Shown: positions 16,978-26,729, counted from the stretch's first letter. The stretch is DNA of 64,000 nucleotides from Alphaproteobacteria bacterium (GCA_021774335.1 JAJFJD010000020.1:62001-126000), one strand, 5' to 3'. Made by a program: numbers and translations. Notes: generated from the letters alone by a model not told the origin.

Positions 16978-17913
16978 CTATTTCGACAGGCGCGGATTCA
17001 GCACATCGCGCAACCGGTCACCGACCAAGTTGATGCTGACAATGGTGACCAACAGCGCGACGCCGGGATAAATGCTGATCCAATATTTGCCGCTCATCAT
17101 GTATTCGAATCCGTTCGAGATGAGCAGGCCGAGCGATGGCTCGGTCACCGGAAGACCGATGCCGAGGAAGGACAATGTCGCTTCAAGCGCGATGGCGCTC
17201 GCCACCTGAACAGTGCCGACCACGATCAAAGGCGGCATCACGTTCGGCAGTAGATGCTTGAAGACGATCCGGCGATGCGACAGGGCAAGCGACGTCGCCG
17301 CCTCAATGTATTCCTTGTTGCGTTCGACAAGCGCGCTGCCGCGCACAGTCCGGGCGTAGTACGCCCACTGCACGACAATCAACGCGATAATGATCTTGTC
17401 GATCCCCTTGCCCAGCGTCGCCAACAGCACCAGCGCGATCAGGATCGCCGGAAAACTGAGCTGAAGATCGACGATCCGCATGATGATGGTATCGGTCCGT
17501 CCGCCGAAATAGGCCGCGGCGAGCCCAACGCACACACCGATGAAGAGCGCGATGAAACCGCTGGCCGCGCCCACACCAAGGCTGATGCGCAGTCCATAGA
17601 ACATGGCGCTCACCATGTCGCGGCCCAACCCGTCCGTTCCCAGATCGGCGGTCGTTCCGTTCATCATTTTTTGGCCCGGCTCCAGACGGCTGTCCAGGAT
17701 ATCGACCGTCGCCAGGTTATAGGGATTGGTCGGCGAGATCAGGGGCGCAAATATCGCAATCAGGATAATCAGAACGAAGACGATCAATCCGGCGACCGCA
17801 ACCTTGCTCTCAGCGAAGTCCGAAACGAATCGCTGGAACGGGGTCTGGTCTTTTTGCGCCGACGGCTCTGCCTCGATCGGATCGAGGACCGTTGGTTCCG
17901 TTACCGCGGTCAT
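16978..17913 (-). CDS. Peptide ABC transporter permease (DppC type)
   Basis: An inner-membrane permease of 311 residues. A cytoplasmic N-terminal stretch precedes the first membrane helix (VAVAGLIVFVLIILIAIFAP), then about five more helices. The EAA loop that contacts the ATPases reads EAATSLALSHRRIVFKHLLPN. The start overlaps the end of the upstream permease gene by four bases (ATGA), showing translational coupling. Confidence 0.94.
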   Translation of the reverse strand: MTAVTEPTVLDPIEAEPSAQKDQTPFQRFVSDFAESKVAVAGLIVFVLIILIAIFAPLISPTNPYNLATVDILDSRLEPGQKMMNGTTADLGTDGLGRDMVSAMFYGLRISLGVGAASGFIALFIGVCVGLAAAYFGGRTDTIIMRIVDLQLSFPAILIALVLLATLGKGIDKIIIALIVVQWAYYARTVRGSALVERNKEYIEAATSLALSHRRIVFKHLLPNVMPPLIVVGTVQVASAIALEATLSFLGIGLPVTEPSLGLLISNGFEYMMSGKYWISIYPGVALLVTIVSINLVGDRLRDVLNPRLSK

Positions 17914-18887
17914 GATTTCACGTCCTGTAGGCGGACCCGTGGGTCAAGCACTGAGTACATCACATCGACCACCAGATTGATGATGATGAACATGAACACG
18001 ATGATCATGAGATAGGCCACGATCACCGGCCGGTCGAGCAGGTTGATTGAATCGATGATGAGCTTGCCCATGCCCGGCCAGGAGAAAACAGTTTCCGTCA
18101 CCACCGAGAAGGCGATCAACGAACCGAATTCCAGGCCCATTACAGTGATCACCGGAATGAGAATATTCTTGAGGACATGGACCAGAATTACCCGCTGTGT
18201 GCTCAAGCCCTTGGCACGGGCGAACTTGATGTAGTCCTGGTGAATGACCTCGCGCGTTCCGGCGCGGGTCAATCGAATAGCCAGCGAAATCTTCAACAAC
18301 GCGAGATTTAGGGCGGGCAGGAATAGATGCGATAAGCCGTCTAAAGATAGGAAACTGACTTGGACGCCCAGAAACTCCTGCGTATCTCCACGGCCGCCGG
18401 ACGGAAGCCAGCCCATAATGACGGCGAAGATCATGATGAACATGATGCCGACCCAGAAGGACGGCAAACTGAAGCCCAGGATGGACCCCGCCATGACGCT
18501 CTTACTAAAGAGGGAGTCAGGCCTTAGGCCAGCCCACATGCCAAGCGGGATGCCGAATACGATCGCCATCAGTAAAGAGCACACCGCAAGTTCCATGGTC
18601 GCCGGCATGCGATCTAATATCAGCAGCAGCGCGGGTTCAGCGAAAATGAACGAATCGCCGAGATCCCCCTGCACCGCCCGCCCGACGAAACTCAAGTATT
18701 GCATATGAAAGGGCTTATCGAGGCCCAAAGATTCGATAAGCTTCTGGCGATCTTCCTGATCCGCGTCGTCGCTGATCAATATATCGACAGGGTCGCCGAT
18801 CAGAAAAACGCCGGAAAAAACGATGATCGACATTGCGATCACCACAAACACGGCCTGCAGCAACCGACGAATGATGTAGACGGACAT
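17910..18887 (-). CDS. Peptide ABC transporter permease (DppB type)
   Basis: The partner permease, 325 residues and about six membrane segments. The N-terminus IIRRLLQAVFVVIAMSIIVF is typical of DppB/OppB, and the cytoplasmic coupling loop reads DYIKFARAKGLSTQRVILVH. It sits 70 bases after the binding-protein gene and is translationally coupled to the next permease. Confidence 0.94.
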   Translation of the reverse strand: MSVYIIRRLLQAVFVVIAMSIIVFSGVFLIGDPVDILISDDADQEDRQKLIESLGLDKPFHMQYLSFVGRAVQGDLGDSFIFAEPALLLILDRMPATMELAVCSLLMAIVFGIPLGMWAGLRPDSLFSKSVMAGSILGFSLPSFWVGIMFIMIFAVIMGWLPSGGRGDTQEFLGVQVSFLSLDGLSHLFLPALNLALLKISLAIRLTRAGTREVIHQDYIKFARAKGLSTQRVILVHVLKNILIPVITVMGLEFGSLIAFSVVTETVFSWPGMGKLIIDSINLLDRPVIVAYLMIIVFMFIIINLVVDVMYSVLDPRVRLQDVKS

Positions 18888-18957
18888 GGACTAGCTCCGG
18901 CCCGATTGCGGAAAAGGCGACGGGCGACCCGTGGAGGGCCGCCCGCCGTTCAAATGC

Positions 18958-20574
18958 CTAATTGGCTTTCAGCACATCAATGGCAATCGTGCGCTCGTCG
19001 GTTCGCGCCCGATACTTGAGGCCAGGCCGCGTCGCCCAGGTATTGACCTGGTAGTGAAGCGGGATGATCCCCTGATACTTGCCGATGGCCGTCTCGGTCG
19101 CTTTCGCCAAGAGCGCCTGACGCTTCGGATCGTTGACGGTTGCCAGAGCCTCGATGACGAGCTTGTCGACATCCGGCTTGGAGAACCGGCCACGGTTCGA
19201 CGCACCGAAGCCCTTGGACTTGTCATGCGTCGTCAGCAACGACTTCAGCGGTGATGAGGCTTCGCCCGTGCCGGAACCCCAGCCAACCAGGATGAAGCTG
19301 AACTCCGGCTGGCCGTCCTTGCCGCCTTTCGAGGCACGCTTAAAGTAGACGCTCTTCGGCATCGTCACGACCTTGGTCGGAATGCCGCCGCGCGTCATCA
19401 TTTGGGCAATCACCTCGACAATCTTGGCGTCGTTGATGTAGCGGTTGTTCGGCCCGTGAATCGTCAATCCGAAGCCATTCGGGTAACCCGCTTCGGCCAG
19501 CAGTTTCTTGGCGCCCGCAGGGTCGAACTTCTCCGGCTTCATGGAGGGCGACACGCCGAAGAAACCTTCCGGCAGAAGCTGTCCGGCCGGAATGGCGAGG
19601 CCTTCCATGACCCGCGCGACGATCGCATCGCGGTTGATCAACTTGGAAATCGCCTTACGGACGCGAACGTCCTTCAGCGGATTCTTCGCCATCGGCTTGC
19701 CATCGCGGTCGGTCACAAACGGTGACTGGTCGCGATACTGATCCATGTGAAGATAGATCACGCGATTGGAAATGCCCGAACTCAGGCGCACCTTTTTGTT
19801 CTTCTTCAGGCGTTCGACATCGGTCGTCGGCACGTTGTCGATCATGTCGACGTCACCCGCGAGCAGCGCGGCAACGCGCGCCGGTGCCGAGGGGATCGGT
19901 TTGAACGTTACCTTGGTCCACTTTGCCTTGGTGCCGAAATGGTTCGGGTTCGGCACGAGGACGATACGGTCGCCCTTCTTCCATTCCACGAATTTGTAGG
20001 GCCCGGTTCCGACCATCGCTTTGCCCTGGTTGAAGTCCTTGGTCGACAGACCCTTGTTCACATCGGCCTTGCCGGACCCTTTCGTACTGTCCGAAATGAC
20101 ATGCGGCTGAGCCATATCGACCGGCATCAGTGGATAGGGCGCCGGTGTCGTGATGTGAATTGTGTGATCGTCGATCTTCTTGAAGGTCTTGCCCTTCAGA
20201 TAGGTCCGGAAGCTGGAATTGCCGCCGGTATAGTTCGATGCCCGATCGAAGGAAAAGATGACGTCGGCAGCGGTGAAATCCGACCCGTCCGAAAATTTGA
20301 CGCCCTTGCGGAGCTTGAACTCCCAGGTCGTGTCGTTCACGGTTTTCCAAGAAACCGCCAGGCCCGGCTGCAGTTGTTGTTTGTGGTCCATTTCGACCAA
20401 ACGGCTAAACACATTCGCCATGAAGGCATTGTTCGGGCCGAGGTTGTGAAAGTGCGGATCCATCGAAGATGGTTCCGAATAAATGCCAATGCGAATGTCT
20501 TCGGCCCATGCCCCCGTGGAAACGGCGGCAGCGACGGCCAAAGCAGCGCTGAAACGGGTCATTTTCCGGATCAT
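18958..20574 (-). CDS. Periplasmic peptide-binding protein, family 5 (SBP_bac_5)
   Basis: The substrate-binding protein of the ABC transporter, 538 residues. A signal peptide (MIRKMTRFSAALAVAAAVST-GAWA) precedes a mature protein with EPSSMDPHFHN, WEFKLRKGVKFSDGSDFTAADV and NPLKDVRVRKAISKLINRDAI, all typical of Dpp/Opp-like binding proteins. GGGAG lies about eight bases before the ATG. It is the first gene of a six-gene operon that ends in the N-formylglutamate amidohydrolase-like gene. Ligands of the family include dipeptides, glutathione, nickel chelates and opines, so the substrate is not fixed. Confidence 0.94.
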   Translation of the reverse strand: MIRKMTRFSAALAVAAAVSTGAWAEDIRIGIYSEPSSMDPHFHNLGPNNAFMANVFSRLVEMDHKQQLQPGLAVSWKTVNDTTWEFKLRKGVKFSDGSDFTAADVIFSFDRASNYTGGNSSFRTYLKGKTFKKIDDHTIHITTPAPYPLMPVDMAQPHVISDSTKGSGKADVNKGLSTKDFNQGKAMVGTGPYKFVEWKKGDRIVLVPNPNHFGTKAKWTKVTFKPIPSAPARVAALLAGDVDMIDNVPTTDVERLKKNKKVRLSSGISNRVIYLHMDQYRDQSPFVTDRDGKPMAKNPLKDVRVRKAISKLINRDAIVARVMEGLAIPAGQLLPEGFFGVSPSMKPEKFDPAGAKKLLAEAGYPNGFGLTIHGPNNRYINDAKIVEVIAQMMTRGGIPTKVVTMPKSVYFKRASKGGKDGQPEFSFILVGWGSGTGEASSPLKSLLTTHDKSKGFGASNRGRFSKPDVDKLVIEALATVNDPKRQALLAKATETAIGKYQGIIPLHYQVNTWATRPGLKYRARTDERTIAIDVLKAN

Positions 20575-20684
20575 TGTTAGCTCCCTGTCTCGCGGAAAGT
20601 AGTGGTCCTCGCCGGCAATTTAGTGAGATCCCCTCTCGCCAGCGCGATCCTCGATTGATTAGAAAAAATCATGTCGTAAGTCGT

Positions 20685-20731
20685 AAGCCTTTTCAATAGC
20701 GATGACTCTCACGTTTGCATTGAAAAGGCTT
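20685..20731. repeat. 13-bp perfect inverted repeat upstream of the peptide transporter operon
   Basis: AAGCCTTTTCAAT (20685-20697) and its exact reverse complement ATTGAAAAGGCTT (20719-20731) are separated by 21 bases. A tandem GTCGTAA pair (20673-20686) touches the left arm. The repeat lies between the end of the threonine-synthase-like gene and the transporter start, so it may be an operator, an mRNA hairpin at the gene junction, or a weak terminator; no T run follows on either strand. Confidence 0.6.
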
Positions 20732-20767
20732 GTTTCATAATGATTAGCACGCATACAAACCGAAAGA

Positions 20768-21910
20768 TCAGGACGTCAAACCAAGAACGTCGGCGATGCG
20801 ATCGACGGCTTTCAGTCCCGATCCGGTCATGACGACAACGGTCGTTTCGCCGGCCTTCACCGTCCCCTCGGCAATCAACTTGCTGAGACCGGCGCCAGCC
20901 GCGGCGCATGTCGGCTCGATGAAATGACCCCGCTGCGTGAACTGTCGTAATGCCGCGATGATTTCTTCTTCGGTGACCGCGATGCATTTGCCATCCGTCG
21001 ACCGGATCGCATTGAGGACTTCCTTCAGGCGGACTGGTTTGGTCGATGCGATGCCATCGGCGATGGTCGGCGCGGCGTCGATCGGCACGGGCTCATCAAC
21101 GCCCGCTGCATAGGCGGCATAATACGGTGCCGCGTTGACGGCCTGAATACCGTGTATCCGCGGAAGCCGATCAACGACTCCCCTTCGGCGCAATTCCTCG
21201 AAGCCGATGTGACTGCCCATGACATTGCTGCCCTGGCCCAGTGGCGTGACGATGTGGTCCGGCACGTCGAAGCCGAGCTGTTCCCAAAGTTCGAAGGCCA
21301 GCGTCTTAGTGCCTTCCAGGAAGAACGGCTGATAGTTATGTCCTGCATAGAACCGCTTCTCCGCCTCGGCGAGTGCAGCCGTCTCTACGTCATCGCGCGT
21401 GCCTGGCACGGCAACAACCTCCGCGCCCATCGCCGCCATCTGATTCCGCTTGGCAGCGGGCGCGGTCGCGGGCGTGAAAATACGGCAATCGAATCCGAGC
21501 GCGGCGCCATACGTCGCCACCGAGGCGCCAGCATTGCCGGATGAATCCTCCAGAATTTCAGTCACGCCGCACTGTTTCAGATAGGTCAACATCACCGAGA
21601 CGCCCCGATCCTTGAACGATCCGGACGGCATCATGAATTCCGCCTTCATCCGCACTGGCACATCGTCCCATGCGGACTCGAGCAGCGGCGTCCAGCCTTC
21701 GCCGAGGCTGCGCAACGGCGGACCGGGAAGCCGCAGCGCGGACCCATACCGCCAAAGCGAATGGACGCTGCCGTCGATCTCGTCCGGTGTGATCCCCGGC
21801 CCCATCGACAGATTCACATAGCCGCCATCGTCCGGCGCGCGCCACAGCGGCGTTTCGATGGACCAAGTCGCCTGAGTTCTAGGATTTATGTAACGAACAT
21901 CGTCGGTCAT
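20768..21910 (-). CDS. Threonine synthase-like PLP-dependent enzyme
   Basis: A fold-type II pyridoxal-phosphate enzyme of 380 residues from the ATG at 21908-21910 (402 if the ATG at 21976 is used; neither has a strong ribosome site). The PLP lysine lies in PSGSFKDRG, the phosphate-binding loop in EDSSGNAGASVA, and a glycine-rich TGSGLKA at the C-terminus. The N-terminus (GEGWTPLLE) matches threonine synthases and related threonine dehydratases or diaminopropionate enzymes. Context next to peptide uptake and deacylases suggests an amino-acid breakdown role rather than core threonine synthesis, which is inference. Confidence 0.85.
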   Translation of the reverse strand: MTDDVRYINPRTQATWSIETPLWRAPDDGGYVNLSMGPGITPDEIDGSVHSLWRYGSALRLPGPPLRSLGEGWTPLLESAWDDVPVRMKAEFMMPSGSFKDRGVSVMLTYLKQCGVTEILEDSSGNAGASVATYGAALGFDCRIFTPATAPAAKRNQMAAMGAEVVAVPGTRDDVETAALAEAEKRFYAGHNYQPFFLEGTKTLAFELWEQLGFDVPDHIVTPLGQGSNVMGSHIGFEELRRRGVVDRLPRIHGIQAVNAAPYYAAYAAGVDEPVPIDAAPTIADGIASTKPVRLKEVLNAIRSTDGKCIAVTEEEIIAALRQFTQRGHFIEPTCAAAGAGLSKLIAEGTVKAGETTVVVMTGSGLKAVDRIADVLGLTS

Positions 21911-22020
21911 GCGGCGCAGATTGCTGTCAAAGCGAGGATCGCGCAACGCAAAACATACCGGATACTGACGCGTCATTTCGCCATCCGGAATATCCCCTGG
22001 TCCCGCCAGCAGGATTGACT

Positions 22021-23292
22021 ATGCTTGGCGATCCAGCACCCCAGCCGCACAATTTGTCGCGGCGCGCGGCCGAATCTGGCGAGACCGGCCCGGCCGGGAC
22101 ATTCACGGAGATCCAACCTTTGAGCGAAAAGAATCCCGCAAGCCTGGACTGGATAAAGGAACTCATTTCCTTCGACACGACCAGCCGCGATTCAAACCTC
22201 GACCTTATCCATCGCATCCAGAGCTATCTCGAAGGCCTCGGCGTCTCATCGACCCTGACCTATGACGACGCGAAACAGAAAGCCAACCTGTACGCCACGC
22301 TCGGACCGCAAGACCGACCCGGTATCCTGTTGTCGGGCCATACGGATGTGGTGCCGGTCGATGGTCAGGATTGGGACACCGACCCCTTCCAGGTGCTCGA
22401 AAAGGACAATCGGCTTTACGGCCGCGGCACCTGCGACATGAAAAGTTTCGTCGCCGTCTGCCTGGCCTATGCGCCGAAGTTCCTCGAAAAGGGGCTGGAG
22501 ACACCGATCCATTTCGCCTTTTCTTATGACGAGGAAGTGGGCTGCATAGGCGTCCGCCGCCTGATCGCCATGTTGGCGGATATGCCGGTCACGCCGACCA
22601 TGTGCATTGTCGGCGAACCGACCGATATGCAGGTGATGATCTCGCATAAGGGAAAATACAGCTATCGCGCCCATGTGCGCGGCCTGGAAGCGCATTCCAG
22701 CCTGGCGCCACATGGCGTCAACGCGGTCGAATATGCGGCCGAAACAATCACCTATCTGAAAGGCATGGCCCGCCGCATCGCGGCCGAGGGCCCGTTCGAC
22801 GAGGAATTCGACGTGCCGCACACCACGGTCCATACAGGGACCGTTCATGGCGGCACCGCGCTCAACATCGTGCCCAAGGATTGCCAGTTCGATTTCGAAT
22901 TCCGTCATCTTCCCGACCACGATGCCGCTGCTCTGTTCGCGGAAGTCGAAACCTATATACGTGAGACGCTGGAGCCCGAGATGCAGGCGATCGATCCGTC
23001 CACCGGATTCAGCATCGAGGAATTGTCGTCGATCCCGGGGCTCGACATGGACCCGGGCGCGGAAGTCGTGACTTTCGCCAAGACACTGGCCGAACGGAAT
23101 GATCACGCCAAAGTCGCCTTCGGCACAGAAGCCGGGCTCTTCCAGCAACGGGCCGGTATTCCAACAGTGGTTTGCGGTCCAGGCAGTATCGACCAGGCCC
23201 ACAAGCCCAACGAATTCGTAACGATCGATCAGGTCCGCAAATGCGAGATATTCATGGACCGCCTGCTCGCCCATGCCTGCGGCGACACTTGA
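22021..23292 (+). CDS. argE: ArgE/M20 family acetylornithine deacetylase-like amidohydrolase
   Basis: Zinc-dependent M20 deacylase. Metal and active-site motifs: LSGHTDVVPVDG, RGTCDMKSF, DEEVGCIGVRR, and a late histidine in QAHKPNEFV. The pattern fits ArgE, which removes acetyl from N-acetylornithine, though other N-acyl amino acids are possible. The ATG at 22021 has AGGA upstream, but the first 33 residues are low-complexity and unlike the family; a TTG at 22120-22122 with GGAG nine bases upstream gives a more typical 390-residue protein. It is divergent from the PLP enzyme and is followed by an AstE-like deacylase. Confidence 0.9.
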   Translation: MLGDPAPQPHNLSRRAAESGETGPAGTFTEIQPLSEKNPASLDWIKELISFDTTSRDSNLDLIHRIQSYLEGLGVSSTLTYDDAKQKANLYATLGPQDRPGILLSGHTDVVPVDGQDWDTDPFQVLEKDNRLYGRGTCDMKSFVAVCLAYAPKFLEKGLETPIHFAFSYDEEVGCIGVRRLIAMLADMPVTPTMCIVGEPTDMQVMISHKGKYSYRAHVRGLEAHSSLAPHGVNAVEYAAETITYLKGMARRIAAEGPFDEEFDVPHTTVHTGTVHGGTALNIVPKDCQFDFEFRHLPDHDAAALFAEVETYIRETLEPEMQAIDPSTGFSIEELSSIPGLDMDPGAEVVTFAKTLAERNDHAKVAFGTEAGLFQQRAGIPTVVCGPGSIDQAHKPNEFVTIDQVRKCEIFMDRLLAHACGDT

Positions 23293-23336
23293 GCCAATCC
23301 AGTTCCCAAGGAGCCCGTTTCCAAGGAGATGACACC

Positions 23337-24290
23337 GTGGCACCGACGCGCGACCCCATAGAATTATCGCCCCCCGACATCAGCGCCTATCAGAACGGCA
23401 ATACCGATATCGACTACGTCACCACCTATGACAGCGGCGTCGCCGGCCCGCATGTCATGGTCAATGCCGTGACGCACGGCAACGAGTTATGCGGCGCGAT
23501 CGTCGTAGACTTCTTGTTCCGGCAAGGTGTCCAACCGACACGCGGCAAGCTGACACTGAGCTTCGCGAACTATCAGGCATTCCTGAATTTCGACAAACGC
23601 CATCCCGGCATGTCGCGCTATGTGGATGAGGATTTCAATCGGCTCTGGTCGCCCGACGTGCTCGACGGACCGCGCGACAGTGCCGAGCTGCGCCGCGCCC
23701 GCGAAATGCGGCCCCTTATCGACACCGTGGATCTTCTCCTCGACATCCATTCGATGCAGACGCGCGCGCCGGCGCTCATGCTGGCCGGTCCCTTGCCAAA
23801 GGGACGTCAACTCGCCGGGGCGGTGTTGGTTCCGGAATATGTCGTCTGTGACGAAGGGCATGCCGCCGGCAAACGCATGCGGGACTACGGCGACTTCGGT
23901 AATCCGGACACCCCGAAGAACGCGCTGCTCGTCGAATGCGGCCAGCATTGGGAAAGCGCCAGCGCGGATGTGGCGATGCAAACCACGCTTCGATTTCTCA
24001 AACATAGCGACGTCGTCGATCACGCGTTCATCGACGAACATCTTGCCGCCACGCCGCCGCCGCAGAAATTCATTACCGTCACCGACCCGATTACCATCAA
24101 GAGCGATAACTTCACGTTCGTCGACGAATTCGTTGGGATGGAAGTAATCGAGAAGAAAGGGACCGTGATCGGTCATGACGACGCCGAACCCGTCACGACG
24201 CCGCATGACGATTGCGTCCTCATCATGCCGTCACGCCGTACGGCGCCGGGTCAGACGGCGGTCCGGCTGGGCCAGTTCATTTCGCTTTAG
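23337..24290 (+). CDS. Succinylglutamate desuccinylase / aspartoacylase family protein
   Basis: Zinc-dependent deacylase of the AstE/AspA (M14-like) family. The zinc ligands are visible in AVTHGNELCG (H-x-x-E) and LLLDIHSM (H), with a conserved arginine in DEDFNRLW. I start it at the GTG 23337-23339, which has AAGGAG eight bases upstream (317 residues); codons before that lie inside the ArgE-like gene. With its ArgE-like neighbour it forms a deacylase pair beside the peptide transporter. The exact acyl amino acid is unknown. Its end overlaps the convergent acyl-CoA synthetase by 14 bp. Confidence 0.88.
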   Translation: MAPTRDPIELSPPDISAYQNGNTDIDYVTTYDSGVAGPHVMVNAVTHGNELCGAIVVDFLFRQGVQPTRGKLTLSFANYQAFLNFDKRHPGMSRYVDEDFNRLWSPDVLDGPRDSAELRRAREMRPLIDTVDLLLDIHSMQTRAPALMLAGPLPKGRQLAGAVLVPEYVVCDEGHAAGKRMRDYGDFGNPDTPKNALLVECGQHWESASADVAMQTTLRFLKHSDVVDHAFIDEHLAATPPPQKFITVTDPITIKSDNFTFVDEFVGMEVIEKKGTVIGHDDAEPVTTPHDDCVLIMPSRRTAPGQTAVRLGQFISL

Positions 24291-25812
24291 TCCGCACCGC
24301 GTCGGCCGCGTCCTGGTCGCGCAGTTCGGTCTTTAGGACCTTGCCGTAGTTATTTTTCGGCAAGCCGTCGACGATCCGGTAATCCTTCGGTCGCTTGAAC
24401 CGGGCGATCGTGTCCAGGCAATAGCGATCCAACTCCTTGATGTCCGGTGCTTCGGCGGCCGGCACGACATACGCGACGACGACTTCGCCCCATTCCGGGT
24501 CCGGGCGGCCGATGACCGACACTTCCGCAACGCCGGGGTGCCGCAGCAATACCTCTTCGACCTCGCGGGGATAGATGTTGCTGCCACCGCTGATAATCAT
24601 GTCCTTGGACCGGTCCTTCAGGGTCAGGAAACCGTCCGCGTCCATCACGCCCATGTCGCCGGTATGCAGCCAACCGCCGGCCAGCGCCGCTTCGGTTGCC
24701 GCCGGATTGTTCCAATAGCCGGTCATCACGGAATCGCCTCGCACCAGGATCTCACCAGTCTCGCCGTGCGGCAGCGTGACGTCGTTACCGTCGGCCACCC
24801 GAACTTCGACGACGCTTTGCGCAACGCCGACCGATCCGAGCCGTTCCTCCCACCGGGGATGCGACCGATCGGCAATCACCTCCCGCGAGACGAACGTGAT
24901 CGTCATCGGGCTCTCGCCCTGCCCGTATATCTGCACGAGCTTCGGCCCAAACCGATCTAGCGCTGCCTTTGCATCGGCGACATACATCGGCCCGCCGCCA
25001 TAAATAATCGTTTTCAACGGCGACGTGTCGGCGTCACCACCGTAATCAACCAACCGCTTCACCATGGTCGGCGCGGCGAAAAAGGACATGCCCGGCCAAC
25101 GGGACATCAGGGCATACATCTCGGCAGGGTCGAAATGCCGGCTTTCCGGCACCACGTTGCACGCGCCACGAACGACGTGCGGCAACAGGTATAGCCCGGA
25201 GCCGTGGCTCATCGGCGCCGCGTGCAATATGCAGTCGCCCGGCGAAACGGTGTCGATATCGGCGAAGTAGTTCAGCGTCATCGCCGTTAGCACCCGATGG
25301 GTCAGCATCGCGCCCTTGGGTTGCCCGGTCGTGCCGCTGGTATAGAAAAGCCAGGCCACGTCGTCCGGCGCGACCTGGGTAATGTCGATGGCGTCGGCGG
25401 AAAATAACGCTTCATAGTCGCACGACCCGACCTCGATTCGATGGTCGAGCGTCTCGATCGGCAGGGCAGATACGGTCTCGGCGAGATCAGCGGACATAAA
25501 CACTGCCCGGGCACCGCTGTTGCCGAGGATGTACGCGAACTCATTGGGATGGAGTTTCGCGTTGACCGGAACCGCCGCTAGACCGGCGTGCCAAGCCGCG
25601 AACAGGATTTCCACATACTCGGGTGCGTTCGACATAGTCAACGCCACCCGGTCGCCGGGGCGCAGACCAAGCTTGGTCCGCATGGCGCCGGCCAGACGGG
25701 CCGAGCGGCCGGCCAGATCGCGGTAGCTGGCGACCACCGCATCCCCCAGCCCAAGCGCCGGCTGATCGCCCATATAGGTGCCGGCCCGCAAAAGCCACGC
25801 TGCTAAATTCAT
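24277..25812 (-). CDS. AMP-dependent acyl-CoA synthetase/ligase
   Basis: ANL-superfamily enzyme activating a carboxylic acid with ATP and CoA. The P-loop reads YTSGTTGQPKGAML, the adenylate-binding motif YGQGESPMT, the hinge LKDRSKDMIISGG, and the catalytic lysine NNYGKVLKTEL. Start is the ATG 25810-25812 with GGAG at good spacing, giving 511 residues; upstream codons in frame are not conserved. The substrate cannot be told from sequence. It stands alone, convergent with the AstE-like gene and divergent from the rhomboid gene. Confidence 0.92.
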   Translation of the reverse strand: MNLAAWLLRAGTYMGDQPALGLGDAVVASYRDLAGRSARLAGAMRTKLGLRPGDRVALTMSNAPEYVEILFAAWHAGLAAVPVNAKLHPNEFAYILGNSGARAVFMSADLAETVSALPIETLDHRIEVGSCDYEALFSADAIDITQVAPDDVAWLFYTSGTTGQPKGAMLTHRVLTAMTLNYFADIDTVSPGDCILHAAPMSHGSGLYLLPHVVRGACNVVPESRHFDPAEMYALMSRWPGMSFFAAPTMVKRLVDYGGDADTSPLKTIIYGGGPMYVADAKAALDRFGPKLVQIYGQGESPMTITFVSREVIADRSHPRWEERLGSVGVAQSVVEVRVADGNDVTLPHGETGEILVRGDSVMTGYWNNPAATEAALAGGWLHTGDMGVMDADGFLTLKDRSKDMIISGGSNIYPREVEEVLLRHPGVAEVSVIGRPDPEWGEVVVAYVVPAAEAPDIKELDRYCLDTIARFKRPKDYRIVDGLPKNNYGKVLKTELRDQDAADAVRTKAK

Positions 25813-25979
25813 GAATTTCTCCACATTTCCACCGATTCTGGCAATCGGGCGCGGCGGCGGCAACGGAAAAATCGGCTGCCGAAAAGCGGAGGAAATTCCC
25901 AACTACCCCTTCAAGTGGCTTGCCGAAAGCCGCCGCACACCCTAAATAGCTAACTGGCTTCGCTATCGGATAATGATAA

Positions 25980-26672
25980 TTGGCCCCCCAGGACAATGCG
26001 CCGATTCTAAACGCCCCTGCGGCCGTTCGTTGGCTTGTGTCCATCACGGTCGTGGCGCATCTCGTCCGCGTGCTCGCCACCGAAAAACTCGATAACACGA
26101 TTCTCGAGGTCTTCGGCTTCATGCCGGCGCGGTTCGGCCTGGATGGCGCGGGCAGCATCGGCCTGGACGGGCTGCTCGTCATGGCGGTCGGCCATATGTT
26201 CCTGCATGCGGATTGGATGCATCTGGTCCTCAACATGGCGTTCCTGCTGGCCTTTGGTTCCGCGGTCGGACGACGCATGGGGGCGATCCAGTTCCTGCTT
26301 CTTTATCTTCTCTGCGGTCTTGCCGCGGCTTTCTTCTGGGCTTGGCTCTATCCGCCGCAAGTGGCACTTCTGCTCGGTGCGTCCGGGGCGATCTCCGGCA
26401 TGGTCGGAGCGGCCGCCCGGGTCAGCATCTGGCCCCCGCAAAGCGGCAGTGCCCTTCCTTTCTGGCGCCGCTCAACGGTGATCTCCTTCGTAGTGATCTG
26501 GCTTGCCCTCAATATCGGGTTCGGAATTTTCCCGATCTTCCTCTCTGGGGACTATGGCGGAGTCGCCTGGGAAGCGCATCTCGGCGGCTTTATCGCTGGT
26601 TTCTTGCTGATCGGCGTATTCGATGGCCGCGGCCGGATCGAAGTGGTCGCGCCGCCCTACCGTTTCCTGTAA
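25980..26672 (+). CDS. Rhomboid family intramembrane serine protease
   Basis: A membrane protein of 230 residues with six or so helices. The catalytic serine is in LLGASGAISGMVG and the histidine in WEAHLGGFIAGF; the HMFLHADWMHLVLNM segment is the typical loop-1/TM2 motif. The dyad therefore looks intact. The start appears to be TTG at 25980-25982; a nearby ATG at 25973 is out of frame. Substrates are unknown. Confidence 0.9.
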   Translation: MAPQDNAPILNAPAAVRWLVSITVVAHLVRVLATEKLDNTILEVFGFMPARFGLDGAGSIGLDGLLVMAVGHMFLHADWMHLVLNMAFLLAFGSAVGRRMGAIQFLLLYLLCGLAAAFFWAWLYPPQVALLLGASGAISGMVGAAARVSIWPPQSGSALPFWRRSTVISFVVIWLALNIGFGIFPIFLSGDYGGVAWEAHLGGFIAGFLLIGVFDGRGRIEVVAPPYRFL

Positions 26673-26729
26673 GCCGATTTCCTGTAATAATCACTCTCAA
26701 CGGCCATCAGGACAGCGAAGATCAAACCG

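Noticed and set aside
22246-23343. 365-codon minus-strand frame opposite the ArgE-like gene
   Set aside because: Antisense shadow; the plus strand has complete M20 metal motifs.
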